Positions 1 to 8,099 of a stretch of 25,986 nt of DNA are shown piece after piece; the first letter of the stretch is position 1, and each line of letters starts with the position of its first letter. The stretch lies in the IMG/VR virus record IMGVR_UViG_3300025174_000099, positions 1-25,986 of that record. One strand, written 5' to 3'. The notes beneath the pieces are model-generated. The model saw only the letters and a program-made list of their open reading frames with translations. It had not been told where the DNA came from and ran no database searches. This stretch comes from a virus. The position numbers and the translations under genes were made by a program.

Positions 1-365
1 TTACCTTTGAATCCAAGATACATTCTTTCGCCGAAAAGGAAGCTGACAGGCATGGCGACAAGCTCAAAGCCCAAGACCTCCAGTTCGGGCGTGGTGGCCT
101 TTAACATCATCCCCGCCCCTACCCCCACGGACAGGATGACTGCGACGTACCTGGAGGCCCCACGGAGGTTTATAACCCATTGAGAAGGTGTTCCGTTGGG
201 ATTATCCAACAGCGCCAGGGCTTTCAGCCTCTCTATATTAGCGTTCTCTAATTTGATCTGATCGTCCACCGATAACCCGATCCATTTGCGGGAAGCTGAC
301 GCGAATAGATTTTTGAGCATATCAACAGCAGCGGGGGCGACAAGTGACGCGAGAATAGTTTCCAT
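1..365 (-). CDS. Holin-like small membrane protein (3' end outside window)
   Basis: The reading frame starts with ATG at 365, one base after the endolysin stop, and is still open at base 1 after 121 codons, so the C-terminus is missing. The N-terminal half is mixed and helical (METILASLVAP...). The C-terminal half has two hydrophobic stretches, roughly residues 70-87 and 96-110, followed by FGERMYLGFKG. That closing pattern and the short length recall the three-TM holin family seen in gene transfer agents and many phages (GTA_holin_3TM). Its place directly behind a GH108 endolysin supports a lysis role, presumably in the inner membrane. The family call rests on pattern memory; an unrelated membrane protein remains possible. 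Confidence 0.6.
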   Translation of the reverse strand, partial: METILASLVAPAAVDMLKNLFASASRKWIGLSVDDQIKLENANIERLKALALLDNPNGTPSQWVINLRGASRYVAVILSVGVGAGMMLKATTPELEVLGFELVAMPVSFLFGERMYLGFKG

Positions 366-366
366 C

Positions 367-834
367 CTAGGCCTCCATAGCGATCCGGAATATACGGATC
401 AACCAGTTTTCACCGAAACGATCATAGTTGCGGGTGCCTTGATACCTCATGGTTCGGAAGGCCATGAAGCGCGCCCAGTGCCATTTCCGAGATTCCCCGG
501 CGAGCCTTAAAGTCACGGAACCGATAATGCCGTCTTGATTGGTCTGTAGCGTATGTTGCAGCATCTTGATCGCCGCGTCAGTTCCTTGATTGACAGCGGC
601 ATCGAAAACAAATAAGGACAATGGCCAAGGCAGACTGTCGCACTTACATGGCTCCCAATAATCGCGCATGTAGATAGTCTTCGCCTGATCCAAAGTCAGG
701 CTGCCGATGTTGATTTCAGGATACGCGCGTTTGGAAATTCCATATTTTGTTTCTCCGCCAGGATCAAGCGGATCTATTACATATCCTCCTTCCTCGGCCA
801 AAATAAGATCGATTGCCCTATCGAATTTGTTCAT
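367..834 (-). CDS. Endolysin, GH108 N-acetylmuramidase type
   Basis: About 155 aa. The N-terminus has the GH108 (TtsA/ZliS-like) signature: LAEEGGYVIDPLDPGGETKYGIS, shown here as EEGGY (residues 14-18) and then DPGGETKYGIS. The Glu before GGY is the expected catalytic residue. The C-terminal half (from about residue 85, with NQDGIIG and FMAFRTMRY) matches the small peptidoglycan-binding domain usually fused to this family. The role is cleavage of cell-wall glycan at lysis. No signal peptide is visible, so export would depend on a holin. ATG at 834 gives an ATGA overlap with the upstream gene; an ATG at 840 would add two residues. The gene sits between two membrane-protein genes, which is typical of a lysis cassette. 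Confidence 0.93.
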   Translation of the reverse strand: MNKFDRAIDLILAEEGGYVIDPLDPGGETKYGISKRAYPEINIGSLTLDQAKTIYMRDYWEPCKCDSLPWPLSLFVFDAAVNQGTDAAIKMLQHTLQTNQDGIIGSVTLRLAGESRKWHWARFMAFRTMRYQGTRNYDRFGENWLIRIFRIAMEA

Positions 835-1127
835 TTCCATGGCGGTTTCATTCCGATTGCGATAGCGACCAGTCCGAGCGCGCCGACGATCATCAACCCG
901 ACGAACGCCGCAAAGAATAGCTTTCTTCCCCTGCGATACGCCTTGAGTAGATCGCGCAAGGTCTGTAATGTCTCCATGTCAAGACACTCGGCGAATTGGT
1001 CCATTACGATGTGCGCCCTGAAATGGTTCTCCGGGTCTATCCAGAAATCATGCTTTGATTCGCGGATGGACGCGATGATTTGTGGTGCCAGCGTCGCCGC
1101 CAGCCGTTTGATTTCTTCCTGGTTCAT
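831..1127 (-). CDS. Small C-terminally anchored membrane protein of the lysis cassette
   Basis: About 98 aa. The start chosen is ATG at 1127, because GGAGGA lies seven bases upstream; an ATG at 1166 would overlap the preceding gene and has no comparable site. The first 65 residues are charged and helical (MNQEEIKRLAATLAPQII...). They are followed by the basic stretch KAYRRGRK and one strong transmembrane segment, about residues 69-91 (FFAAFVGLMIVGALGLVAIA), with a short tail. This topology gives a cytoplasmic N-domain with a single membrane anchor. It overlaps the endolysin start by ATGA, so a part in lysis (holin, antiholin or regulator) is likely from position alone. I do not recognise a named family. 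Confidence 0.75.
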   Translation of the reverse strand: MNQEEIKRLAATLAPQIIASIRESKHDFWIDPENHFRAHIVMDQFAECLDMETLQTLRDLLKAYRRGRKLFFAAFVGLMIVGALGLVAIAIGMKPPWK

Positions 1128-1149
1128 CCACCATTCCTCCTCAATCGGT

Positions 1150-1638
1150 TCACCAGCTAATAGCATTTATCTCTGCTTCGGTCGCTGCCGTTGTCACCGC
1201 CGCCGTCTTAGCGAGCAGACTGCTTAAATACGCCTGCGCTATGGCTTCGGCATTGTCCAACACCTGGAGCATCTGCGCGGGAGTATGAGCACGAATGGCG
1301 CCGATTCCGGTGGCGACATCAGTGCAATAATAATTCTGTGTCAACCCCCGAAACGCGCGCAAGGCTCCTGCGGTCAGGATCGCCTTGCGGTCATCGTCGG
1401 TGGCGTAGATATATGCGGCACCGAGGGCGGAGGAGGTGAATCCGGAGGACATCTTTAGATCATAAACCGCTTGCAATTGTTTCTTCTTAGAAGCCTTTGC
1501 CGCCGCGAGGACGGCGGCGGCCAGACCGGAAATGTCCAGATTGTCCGGCGCATAACTGGTCTCAAAATCGGTGGATGTGACTATCGTGGCTCCGAGTGCA
1601 TGCAGAGCGGCATGGTTGCTTAGAAAGCCTAGCGACAT
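1150..1638 (-). CDS. DUF4376-like protein, probable tail-fibre-associated
   Basis: About 162 aa. The preferred start is ATG at 1638, which shares a base with the tail fibre stop (TGATG) and has GAGGAAA upstream. The C-terminal half has the features of DUF4376-type phage proteins: an YIYATDDDRKAIL segment, a VLDNAEA helix and a closing AAATEAEINAISW motif. These proteins usually lie directly after tail fibre genes and are thought to act in fibre assembly or as small tail components. The N-terminal part (LGFLSNHAALHALGATIV) is not recognised. There is no signal peptide and no membrane segment. The match is by motif pattern only. Confidence 0.65.
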   Translation of the reverse strand: MSLGFLSNHAALHALGATIVTSTDFETSYAPDNLDISGLAAAVLAAAKASKKKQLQAVYDLKMSSGFTSSALGAAYIYATDDDRKAILTAGALRAFRGLTQNYYCTDVATGIGAIRAHTPAQMLQVLDNAEAIAQAYLSSLLAKTAAVTTAATEAEINAISW

Positions 1639-3041
1639 CACGTTGCAATTTCCTCGACTAAAAACCTGACGTTGTTTAAGCCACCCATGAGCCGCGCAGT
1701 GTTGTTGCCGTTTACATACATTTGACCAGAGTTCGGACCCAGGCGGAATTTAAACATCGTTTCGGTTATCTGGTTTGCAGCCATTTCATGCGTGACCACT
1801 AGTTGTATCGGTGCGCCAACAGCGGACGATTGGACATTCCCTACGGCCAGGGCATCCGCCGTGGCATCCTGGAATATCGCACCTAGAAGCATTCCGGCGC
1901 CGCTGTGACTCAGGCATGTACAACTAGCTCGGATGACCAGGCGATTGTTGCTGTTCGTCGGTGTGATGGACACCGTCTGCATTTCGGCGCCTTCGGTATT
2001 TTGCGGAATTGTGTCGTCGCCCGGGATGGCTGTGTTTATGGTCGTATACGCCGTATACGGAGTCGCCTCGACGCGCTGAATGAGCTTGCCAGATCCGGCC
2101 TTTCTCCGAGGATGCACGGTGGTTACAGTCGTGGATTTGGCGCGGAGCAATACCCTATCTCCCACCGTCGCTATGTAATTGGCATTCCCATCCACCTCAA
2201 GGTTGGCGTTATTCGTCCAGGTGTGCGCGGCATTCATGTATATCTCGACTTCGGCCCCGGCTTGCGGGGCATCGGCGAGATCGGTGAAAGTTACAGCCGT
2301 GCCGGTAGCGGTTACATAGTTACCTAGACTCCACGGGTTCATGGTCGTGGCGTGAGCGGCGATGGAAGCATTGGCCTCGATGATAGACTTCCCGGACATG
2401 GTAACTACGTCGGACATGGTAACTGCCTTGATGAAAGTCCATCCAGTAGAAGCGATTTTGGCCCACGGAACCGCCGCATCGGAAGCAGTTAAAAGCCCAT
2501 AACTAACCGCGCTTAATCCCGAATCCAAGGACCCAGAATCGTTGACTACTGTGACCGTAGTCAACGTCGTGTAAGCCGTGGTTGTGATCGTGCTATAAAT
2601 TGATCCGCCGGTGTTAGTCGTTTTTAATCTGCGCCCAACGTGAAATGTTGTTGTCTGATCTCCGACCAGGGTGAATTGCGTGGCATTGATATATGTCGGA
2701 GATGGCCCAGTCAACCATTGATCCAGCAGTGTATTGGCGTCATTTATCGGCGTGATATTATCTATGGTCCAGAAAGACGCGGCGGGAGGATCGGAATCGG
2801 TGGATGGAGATAAGACTAATTTATAAGATATTCCAACTGTTCCCCATATCGCATTGGCGGGTTCTCCCCTGGAATTGAGAATAATGGGATTGGCGTGTGC
2901 GACTGTTCCAGCGGAAGTCGTATAAGTATTTTGTTTGGTGCTGGAACCGGCGGCATAGGTGAACAACTTACCGCCGTTGAGCGGGTCGCCGTTGGAATCG
3001 AAAAATGCCGGGATGTCGTTGAATAATAATTTGACGGCCAT
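1638..3041 (-). CDS. Tail fibre / tailspike-like protein with podovirus head-binding N-terminus
   Basis: 467 aa. The first 100 residues carry a pattern common at the N-terminus of short-tailed phage fibres and spikes: FDSNGDPLNGGKLFTYAAGS, then TYTTSAGTVAHANPIILNSRGEPA and SFWTIDNI. This module normally attaches the fibre to the virion. The middle is rich in Thr, Ser, Ala and Val with short beta-type repeats. The C-terminal 140 residues (from RVEATPYTAY to LNNVRFLVEEIAT) look like a compact beta-sandwich. It would bind the host surface; the receptor cannot be told. No depolymerase catalytic motif was recognised. It is followed by a DUF4376-like gene and the lysis cassette, the usual late-operon order. 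Confidence 0.8.
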   Translation of the reverse strand: MAVKLLFNDIPAFFDSNGDPLNGGKLFTYAAGSSTKQNTYTTSAGTVAHANPIILNSRGEPANAIWGTVGISYKLVLSPSTDSDPPAASFWTIDNITPINDANTLLDQWLTGPSPTYINATQFTLVGDQTTTFHVGRRLKTTNTGGSIYSTITTTAYTTLTTVTVVNDSGSLDSGLSAVSYGLLTASDAAVPWAKIASTGWTFIKAVTMSDVVTMSGKSIIEANASIAAHATTMNPWSLGNYVTATGTAVTFTDLADAPQAGAEVEIYMNAAHTWTNNANLEVDGNANYIATVGDRVLLRAKSTTVTTVHPRRKAGSGKLIQRVEATPYTAYTTINTAIPGDDTIPQNTEGAEMQTVSITPTNSNNRLVIRASCTCLSHSGAGMLLGAIFQDATADALAVGNVQSSAVGAPIQLVVTHEMAANQITETMFKFRLGPNSGQMYVNGNNTARLMGGLNNVRFLVEEIAT

Positions 3042-3049
3042 GTTTTATC

Positions 3050-5083
3050 CTATTCTCTCAATCTGTTCGTGCCCTGAATGGCGGCGGTTTTTGCTATTTC
3101 GGTTTTCAGGAATTCATCCAAATCGGATAAAAGATTTTTGCCCATAGTTTGCAATCTGGAAGGAAGCCTGCTGATTACTTCGGCCGCGCGAGATGGATTG
3201 GCGGCGATGTCAGCGGCAATTTTGTTTACTTCCTTATCGCCTTCCCTGCCGCTGATTCGCATGACCCATTTTGCAATCATATTTGGGGTCCACAACATCT
3301 GCGGCAAACTTTCCATTTTCCCCGTTACTGGGTTGACTGCGCCTGGAAGATTAACTTCCTTCGCCATTCTCCCTGCCATGGCTTCTCTTTCCAATTCACG
3401 GGTTACTTTATTGACCAGCATCGTTTCATTCGGCAATAAAATATCTTCCAATTTCGCGTATCGTTGCGATCCCGTTGCTTTCTTGAAAGTCTTCGGAATA
3501 TCTCTGGTAGCATTCAAGAATTGTGTCGCTCTTTCTTCCCCTTTTGGCCCCGTAAGAATATTCGCCAGTGTATCCCTGGCCTTAGTGCGATTCAGAATCT
3601 CCGAAAGCCGCTTGTGTTCCTGCCGGGCAAAATCATAAGCCTTGGATTTGGCTCCAATCCATTTTACAAGTTCCCCTTGCGTTCTTGCCAAGGCTCTGGC
3701 CTCGGAAGCGCCGATGCCGAATTGTTCTGGATTTTTTATCACGTCATCGAGCGCCATTTTTGTAAAATGGAGAGATTCAATAGGATATTTCGCGCCAATT
3801 TTGAATTGTTTGCCGTCTTTGACAGCCAAATCCTTGGCGCGACCAAGAATTTTAGGCGTATCGTTTCCAAATTTATCGAAAATTGTTTGCAATTCTCGGT
3901 CTGGAGTTGCCGTATGAGGAATTTTCTTTCCATCTATAGTTCTATAAAACGCCTTGTCGTAATTCTTCGCCGCCGCAATTGTGCGCTCTAGCAGCGCCGA
4001 TTCCGCCGATGTGCCCTTGGCGATATTCTCAATAGCACCTTTTCGGATTTGTTCTTGTGCAGCCTCGATACTACGAAGTTTGGTGGTTGTCTCCGGCAGG
4101 CTTGCAAGTTCTTCCTGCAAACGCACCACCGGTCCACCGAATCTTTCGCCCTTGCCGATATTCCCCGCCGCTATCGCCTCGGCAGAAGTCGGTTTATTTA
4201 ATATCTTCTCTGCTTGTAACAGTGATTTAACCGTCTTTCCCGTGGCTTCTTCTCCGCCTTCCTTGGCGATGGATTGGAAATGAGCTTCGGCTATTTTTTG
4301 CGGACCTGTCTTAGTATGAAGACGCGCGGCGTCTCTCAAAGTCGAATAAATCTTACCGCCGATCTTTCCCGTCCCCTTGAGAAGTGAAATTAGTGTAGAC
4401 GCCGCCACGGGGACAGCCGCGCCGATCCCGGTCTGAATTCCTTTCTCATTAAAGAAATCCTCGCCACCTGAAGTTACTGGGATAGTAAGCGCCGCCGTGC
4501 CGCCGCCCGTAAGCATCCTCCCGACAGTGCGACCTGTCAGGGAAGGGGCTTGTTCTGAAATGACCTTAGGCAAAGCTCCGGCTATGCTTTTATAGGCCAT
4601 CGTTCCAGGATACAAAGAACCAAGAAGCCCGGCTATATCCCATTCCTCTCCCACCGGCCTTCCCGATCTTGCCGCCATGGCTTGGCGTTTTGCGGCCTCC
4701 AATCCACCTAAAGTTTGATTAAGCCCCCCCGCGCTCAGAAGAGGCTTCCCGCCGGTATGTATGCCCAGCTTCTTTTTAACCAGCCGACTTAAATCGGTAG
4801 CTCCGGATATATCAGCCAGTTTTTCACCTACATTCGCCCCCAGTTGGATGGGGGCCATAAAGGCTTGATAAGCCCCCAACCCCGCGCGAGCGATGGGGGA
4901 AGCCAGAACAGGATAATCGTCAACCGGCTTCCCCCCCTTAAAAAGGGACATGACTTGAGATGACGTTATCTGGGGACGCATCTTCATCAAGTCCTCGGTG
5001 GACATGGAAGATAGCTCTGTCAGCGATGCTTCCTCGCGCATCTTCATCAAGTCCTTGGTGGACATGGAAGATAGGTCGGTCAT
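3050..5083 (-). CDS. Large internal / DNA-ejection virion protein candidate
   Basis: 677 aa. The start overlaps the preceding stop (ATGA). The N-terminus holds two copies of a short motif, LSSMSTxDLMKM, at residues 4-15 and 24-35, encoded by a 60-bp tandem duplication. Residues 70-250 are rich in Gly and Ala with moderately hydrophobic helices (for example ARAGLGAYQAFMAPIQLGAN). The remainder is a long, charged, helical region. Large helical proteins in this position, between the head-completion genes and the tail fibre, are generally ejected with the DNA and form the trans-envelope channel (as P22 gp7/gp16/gp20 do). No lytic transglycosylase motif was found. The role is inferred from position and composition. 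Confidence 0.6.
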   Translation of the reverse strand: MTDLSSMSTKDLMKMREEASLTELSSMSTEDLMKMRPQITSSQVMSLFKGGKPVDDYPVLASPIARAGLGAYQAFMAPIQLGANVGEKLADISGATDLSRLVKKKLGIHTGGKPLLSAGGLNQTLGGLEAAKRQAMAARSGRPVGEEWDIAGLLGSLYPGTMAYKSIAGALPKVISEQAPSLTGRTVGRMLTGGGTAALTIPVTSGGEDFFNEKGIQTGIGAAVPVAASTLISLLKGTGKIGGKIYSTLRDAARLHTKTGPQKIAEAHFQSIAKEGGEEATGKTVKSLLQAEKILNKPTSAEAIAAGNIGKGERFGGPVVRLQEELASLPETTTKLRSIEAAQEQIRKGAIENIAKGTSAESALLERTIAAAKNYDKAFYRTIDGKKIPHTATPDRELQTIFDKFGNDTPKILGRAKDLAVKDGKQFKIGAKYPIESLHFTKMALDDVIKNPEQFGIGASEARALARTQGELVKWIGAKSKAYDFARQEHKRLSEILNRTKARDTLANILTGPKGEERATQFLNATRDIPKTFKKATGSQRYAKLEDILLPNETMLVNKVTRELEREAMAGRMAKEVNLPGAVNPVTGKMESLPQMLWTPNMIAKWVMRISGREGDKEVNKIAADIAANPSRAAEVISRLPSRLQTMGKNLLSDLDEFLKTEIAKTAAIQGTNRLRE
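4976..5083 (-). repeat. 60-bp tandem duplication at the 5' end of the large virion gene
   Basis: Two copies of a stretch of about 48 bases begin exactly 60 bp apart, at 4977 and 5037 (plus-strand landmark GCATCTTCATCAAGTCC). They differ at few positions over about 40 bases. Translated, they give two copies of LSSMSTxDLMKMR separated by 20 residues. The near identity at nucleotide level points to a recent in-frame duplication. Confidence 0.9.
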
Positions 5084-6063
5084 TTTATGACCTTTCTGCG
5101 ACGTAATTCAGCCTCGATTTGCTCTCTGCTGTAACGAGGCGGCGAAGGCGATTGAGGCGGCGGGGACGTTGGCGCTGGAGATAGGGGGACATTCGTTGGT
5201 TTTGATCGAGGGGATGTTGTTGATGGATATATTCTTATATTCCCAGTTTCAAACTGCGGATAATTCTCGAACTTATTTTCATAAGTTCTGTCATACGAAT
5301 CTTTTATTCTTTCCGACGCGCCCATCGCTTGTGCTTCTATATTTGAAAGTTGTTCTTCCAAATTTCCCGCTGTTGGGTCTATTGCATTTATGGCATCAGC
5401 GACGATTTTCCATTCTTGGACCGCCATTGGTCCTATTGCGCCGGACATCGTGGCCATGGCTTTCCCCATTTGGGTAACTTTCCCCTTGAGTGTTTCGATG
5501 CGATTTTGGGCGCTCATGGCTTCCGGGCCCTGAAGGAGGGAGGGAATATATCCGGTATAACCTTCTCTCGCCGATAATCCTTTGGATGCACGGACTGTCT
5601 TTATGGCGTTGGTTATTTCCGCCATTGTCTGCATCGCTTGTCCCGTTGATTTAAAATCATCAGAAATTTGTTTATCGAATTTTCTTTGTTGCATGGGAGA
5701 TGACCCAGATTTCTGAGGCTTCATTGTCAATTCATAATACTTTTCCAGCCCAAGGGCATTTCGTTTTATCCAGTCGGCGAATCCTTTCGGGTCTTGAGGG
5801 ATTCGTGAAATTATTTCTTCCGGGGAGCCGGCTTTTTGCAGAATAGGACTTAGATTGCGATCATTGAACCCGTCCCTTATCCATTTGGCGGCTTGGGTCG
5901 GATCAGTTACGTTGACAAGCGCCTCCCTATGAAGGGCAAGTGAGCCGGCGACCGACTTCTGTTGCAAGGCGGTATTTGCCAGCCTGTCTCTTTCCAGGTC
6001 CATCGGGTTCAATGGAGCCCGAGGCATTTCGAGTTGATTAAAAATTGATGGATCAAGTGGCAT
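5080..6063 (-). CDS. Putative ejection / internal virion protein, proline-rich tail
   Basis: 327 aa. The start at 6063 has AGGA seven bases upstream. The protein is mostly helical and charged, with Met/Gln-rich segments (residues 120-220). A low-complexity linker of Pro and Ser (SPAPTSPPPQSPSPP, about residues 290-308) precedes a short basic tail ending in REQIEAELRRRKVIK. Similar short basic helices close many phage internal proteins. The gene overlaps its downstream neighbour by ATGA and follows the p7-like gene, so it is probably one of three co-expressed ejection-apparatus proteins. I recognise no enzyme motif. Function is inferred from position only. Confidence 0.6.
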   Translation of the reverse strand: MPLDPSIFNQLEMPRAPLNPMDLERDRLANTALQQKSVAGSLALHREALVNVTDPTQAAKWIRDGFNDRNLSPILQKAGSPEEIISRIPQDPKGFADWIKRNALGLEKYYELTMKPQKSGSSPMQQRKFDKQISDDFKSTGQAMQTMAEITNAIKTVRASKGLSAREGYTGYIPSLLQGPEAMSAQNRIETLKGKVTQMGKAMATMSGAIGPMAVQEWKIVADAINAIDPTAGNLEEQLSNIEAQAMGASERIKDSYDRTYENKFENYPQFETGNIRIYPSTTSPRSKPTNVPLSPAPTSPPPQSPSPPRYSREQIEAELRRRKVIK

Positions 6064-6072
6064 GGCTAGTTC

Positions 6073-7053
6073 CTATGGATACCAAGTTGATGTCGCTGAA
6101 GATTGGCTTCTATCGAGGGAACCATCATCGTTATAAGATTTTTGGGTGTACCAATCTCCTATATTCTGCGCCATCCCGCCGTAGATATTTCCTTGTCGGA
6201 TCGCCGCCGCGCCCCTGACAGAACCGGCATTAGTCAAAAGATTACCGATGTTTGCGCTGGTACGACCGCCCGTATCGCCAAGATATTGCCCGGTTGTCTG
6301 CCCAGTGCCGGAGATGCCGGCCAAGCGATTCAAAGTCCTTTCTTGATCGCCGTAGAATCTATTATAGGATTCCCCGGCTTTCTGTCCGGTATAGTCGGTT
6401 CCGAATCGTGACAGTTCTTTCAGCGTCGCGCCGGATTTTCGCGTGCCCCTGGCTCCGGTCATACGATCAATGGCTTCGGTTCCCAAGTCCAATCCCGATT
6501 GATAAGACGACTTGGTTATCGGATCATCCCAAAAATCCGCCAGGGTGAATTTCTTGTTCAGTGCGCCGAAATCGGCTTCATCTTTAAGGCTCTCAGCAGC
6601 GGTCCTTTTATAATTCCAGTCCTTCAGTGCCGCGTCGTATCCAGCTTGGTCAAATTTTCTTTCATAATCTGGGGCGGCATAATTCATTATAAAGCGACCG
6701 TGCTGCCGGTTATATTCTTCCTTTGCCGCTTGATCCAAAATATTCCAATGTTCGGGGGAAATTCCTCCTCCCGCGCTGGTAAACGATTCCCGTGATGGCT
6801 CCCCACCCAAGGCGGTCAAAGCCTGATCCTTGGCGGAAAATCCAGGAAGACCGAGAAGTTGAGACATTCGCGTAAGGCCCGCCCGTCCGGAAGTCAACCA
6901 TGGGGCGAGATTCGCTTGTGTCTGGTCGTATTGTCGTCTTTGTTCCTCGATGGCTTCCTTGGAAGCGCCCGTCATCGCCGACGAAGCATCATCGGCGGCG
7001 TCGCCCGCGATCATCCCGCCGACGATTGTTCCTACCAATGAACCCCAAGGCAT
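6073..7053 (-). CDS. P22 gp7-like DNA transfer (ejection) protein
   Basis: 326 aa, with AGGAGG eight bases before ATG. The N-terminus is a short Gly-rich hydrophobic stretch (SLVGTIVGGMIAG, residues 5-17), followed by a charged helix (EAIEEQRRQYDQTQ) and LAPWLTSGRAGLTRM. The central and C-terminal parts carry a signature I associate with short-tailed phage DNA transfer proteins: FWDDPITKSSYQSGLDLG, ARGTRKSGATLKELSRFGTDY and FNRL/NRLAGISGTGQT. These proteins leave the virion with the genome and help form a channel across the envelope. It is first in a run of three putative ejection-protein genes. The family call is from conserved pattern, the mechanism from knowledge of P22. Confidence 0.75.
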   Translation of the reverse strand: MPWGSLVGTIVGGMIAGDAADDASSAMTGASKEAIEEQRRQYDQTQANLAPWLTSGRAGLTRMSQLLGLPGFSAKDQALTALGGEPSRESFTSAGGGISPEHWNILDQAAKEEYNRQHGRFIMNYAAPDYERKFDQAGYDAALKDWNYKRTAAESLKDEADFGALNKKFTLADFWDDPITKSSYQSGLDLGTEAIDRMTGARGTRKSGATLKELSRFGTDYTGQKAGESYNRFYGDQERTLNRLAGISGTGQTTGQYLGDTGGRTSANIGNLLTNAGSVRGAAAIRQGNIYGGMAQNIGDWYTQKSYNDDGSLDRSQSSATSTWYP

Positions 7054-7054
7054 A

Positions 7055-7564
7055 TCAGCATCCTCCTGTTGCGATCTTATTCAAGAATCGCCGCGTTACA
7101 TCGTGATTCACGGTAAGTTTGTCGAATTTCGGTTGCATTTCAATTTCCTTCAACAGGGCATGCCGTTCAGCATCGAATGGCAATTGTAAAAGTGTTTCGT
7201 GGATGAAATCAGGACGATCAAATAAATCAGTCCATGGTAGATGAATGGCTTCGATGGATTCCAGTTTCAAGATAAAATCAATGTCCACTTCGGGGAACCC
7301 CAGATCAGAGAGAGATTCGTTGATTTCGTTTATATCACGATGCAGCACGATTTTTCGCGCCGGATGTTTATTCACCCATTCCGGAAATAAAGCCAACCCG
7401 GTGCAAGAAATTCCAAGGTGTTTTTCTGTCTGGATTTCATCCAATTCCGTATAGTGTCTGGTGAACAACGGGTCGTGTAGACACAGGGTTGTGTCCGTAG
7501 TCAACCAGTTAGCACACCATGTACTGCCGCATCTCGGCGCACTCAATACCATAAATTCAATCAT
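7055..7564 (-). CDS. Small sulfotransferase-like P-loop protein
   Basis: About 169 aa. The protein opens with MIEFMVLSAPRCGSTW; residues 9-16 form a PAPS-binding 5'-phosphosulfate loop typical of the sulfotransferase fold. A second expected element, the 3'-phosphate-binding Arg...Ser pair, appears as LHRDINEINESL (R76 and S84). The protein is shorter than cellular sulfotransferases (usually 250-300 aa), as are related small phage proteins. ATG at 7564 is chosen over 7576 because the first 16 residues align with the remnant at 8159. The start overlaps the HNH stop at 7557 by eight bases. The likely reaction is sulfo-group transfer from PAPS to an unknown acceptor, possibly a surface polymer or host metabolite. 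The substrate is unknown. Confidence 0.75.
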   Translation of the reverse strand: MIEFMVLSAPRCGSTWCANWLTTDTTLCLHDPLFTRHYTELDEIQTEKHLGISCTGLALFPEWVNKHPARKIVLHRDINEINESLSDLGFPEVDIDFILKLESIEAIHLPWTDLFDRPDFIHETLLQLPFDAERHALLKEIEMQPKFDKLTVNHDVTRRFLNKIATGGC

Positions 7565-8078
7565 GTTTTTTAACATTTTCGTGATATTGCTTATTGTAAT
7601 GAGAAACGCAAAGACCTAGTTTTCTAGATGAATTTTCACATCCATTTATGGAGCACATACTGGCATATTTTCTATATTGCCTTCCCTTGCTTACCTTATC
7701 GGCAACATTCTCACTATTTGATCCCAAAAAAAGATGATCAGGATTAGTGCATTTTCTATTGTCGCATTTATGTAAAACATGCATCCCAGGCAAAATACTA
7801 CTTATGTGTAATATCCAAGAAGCTCTGTTTCCTGTCATCCATTTCCCATCGAAAAAAAGTGCTGCATAGCCATTGCTATTAATTTTTTTAGACCAATCCC
7901 AACACCCATCTTTTACTATTACTGAATTATAAAAACGTTGCTTTAGAGAAAGCCCCTTAGCTTGTAAAACAATATCGGGATTCCCGTGTCGTTTAAGCCT
8001 GCGGTAATGCATATCGCACATTTTTAATCTTGATGAGTTCTTTTCGCATCCATAAACGCTGCATTGGTAATCTTTCAT
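7557..8078 (-). CDS. HNH homing endonuclease (free-standing) with two flanking zinc-finger-like motifs
   Basis: About 173 aa from ATG at 8078, chosen because AAGGAG lies six bases upstream; the frame is also open back to 8159, which would fuse it to a sulfotransferase remnant. The core is an HNH_3-type nuclease: GYAALFFDGKW, then VLHKCDNRKCTNPDHL (H103, C105, C110, N112, H115) and LGSNSEN. Similar finger motifs flank it: C6...C11...C21..H24 at the N-terminus and C142...C147...C157..H160 at the C-terminus. It would nick or cut DNA at a specific site and so spread itself. The gene is visibly richer in A+T than its neighbours, a sign of separate origin. Its stop overlaps the start of the intact sulfotransferase-like gene. 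Confidence 0.92.
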   Translation of the reverse strand: MKDYQCSVYGCEKNSSRLKMCDMHYRRLKRHGNPDIVLQAKGLSLKQRFYNSVIVKDGCWDWSKKINSNGYAALFFDGKWMTGNRASWILHISSILPGMHVLHKCDNRKCTNPDHLFLGSNSENVADKVSKGRQYRKYASMCSINGCENSSRKLGLCVSHYNKQYHENVKKHD

Positions 8079-8099
8079 GGCGCACTCCTTAGAAAGTAA

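Noticed and set aside
4927-4945. CCCCCC-TTAAAAA-GGG run in the large virion gene as a terminator or slippage site
   Set aside because: It encodes in-frame protein (SLFKGGKP), the arms are short and imperfect, and no overlapping frame would use a shift.
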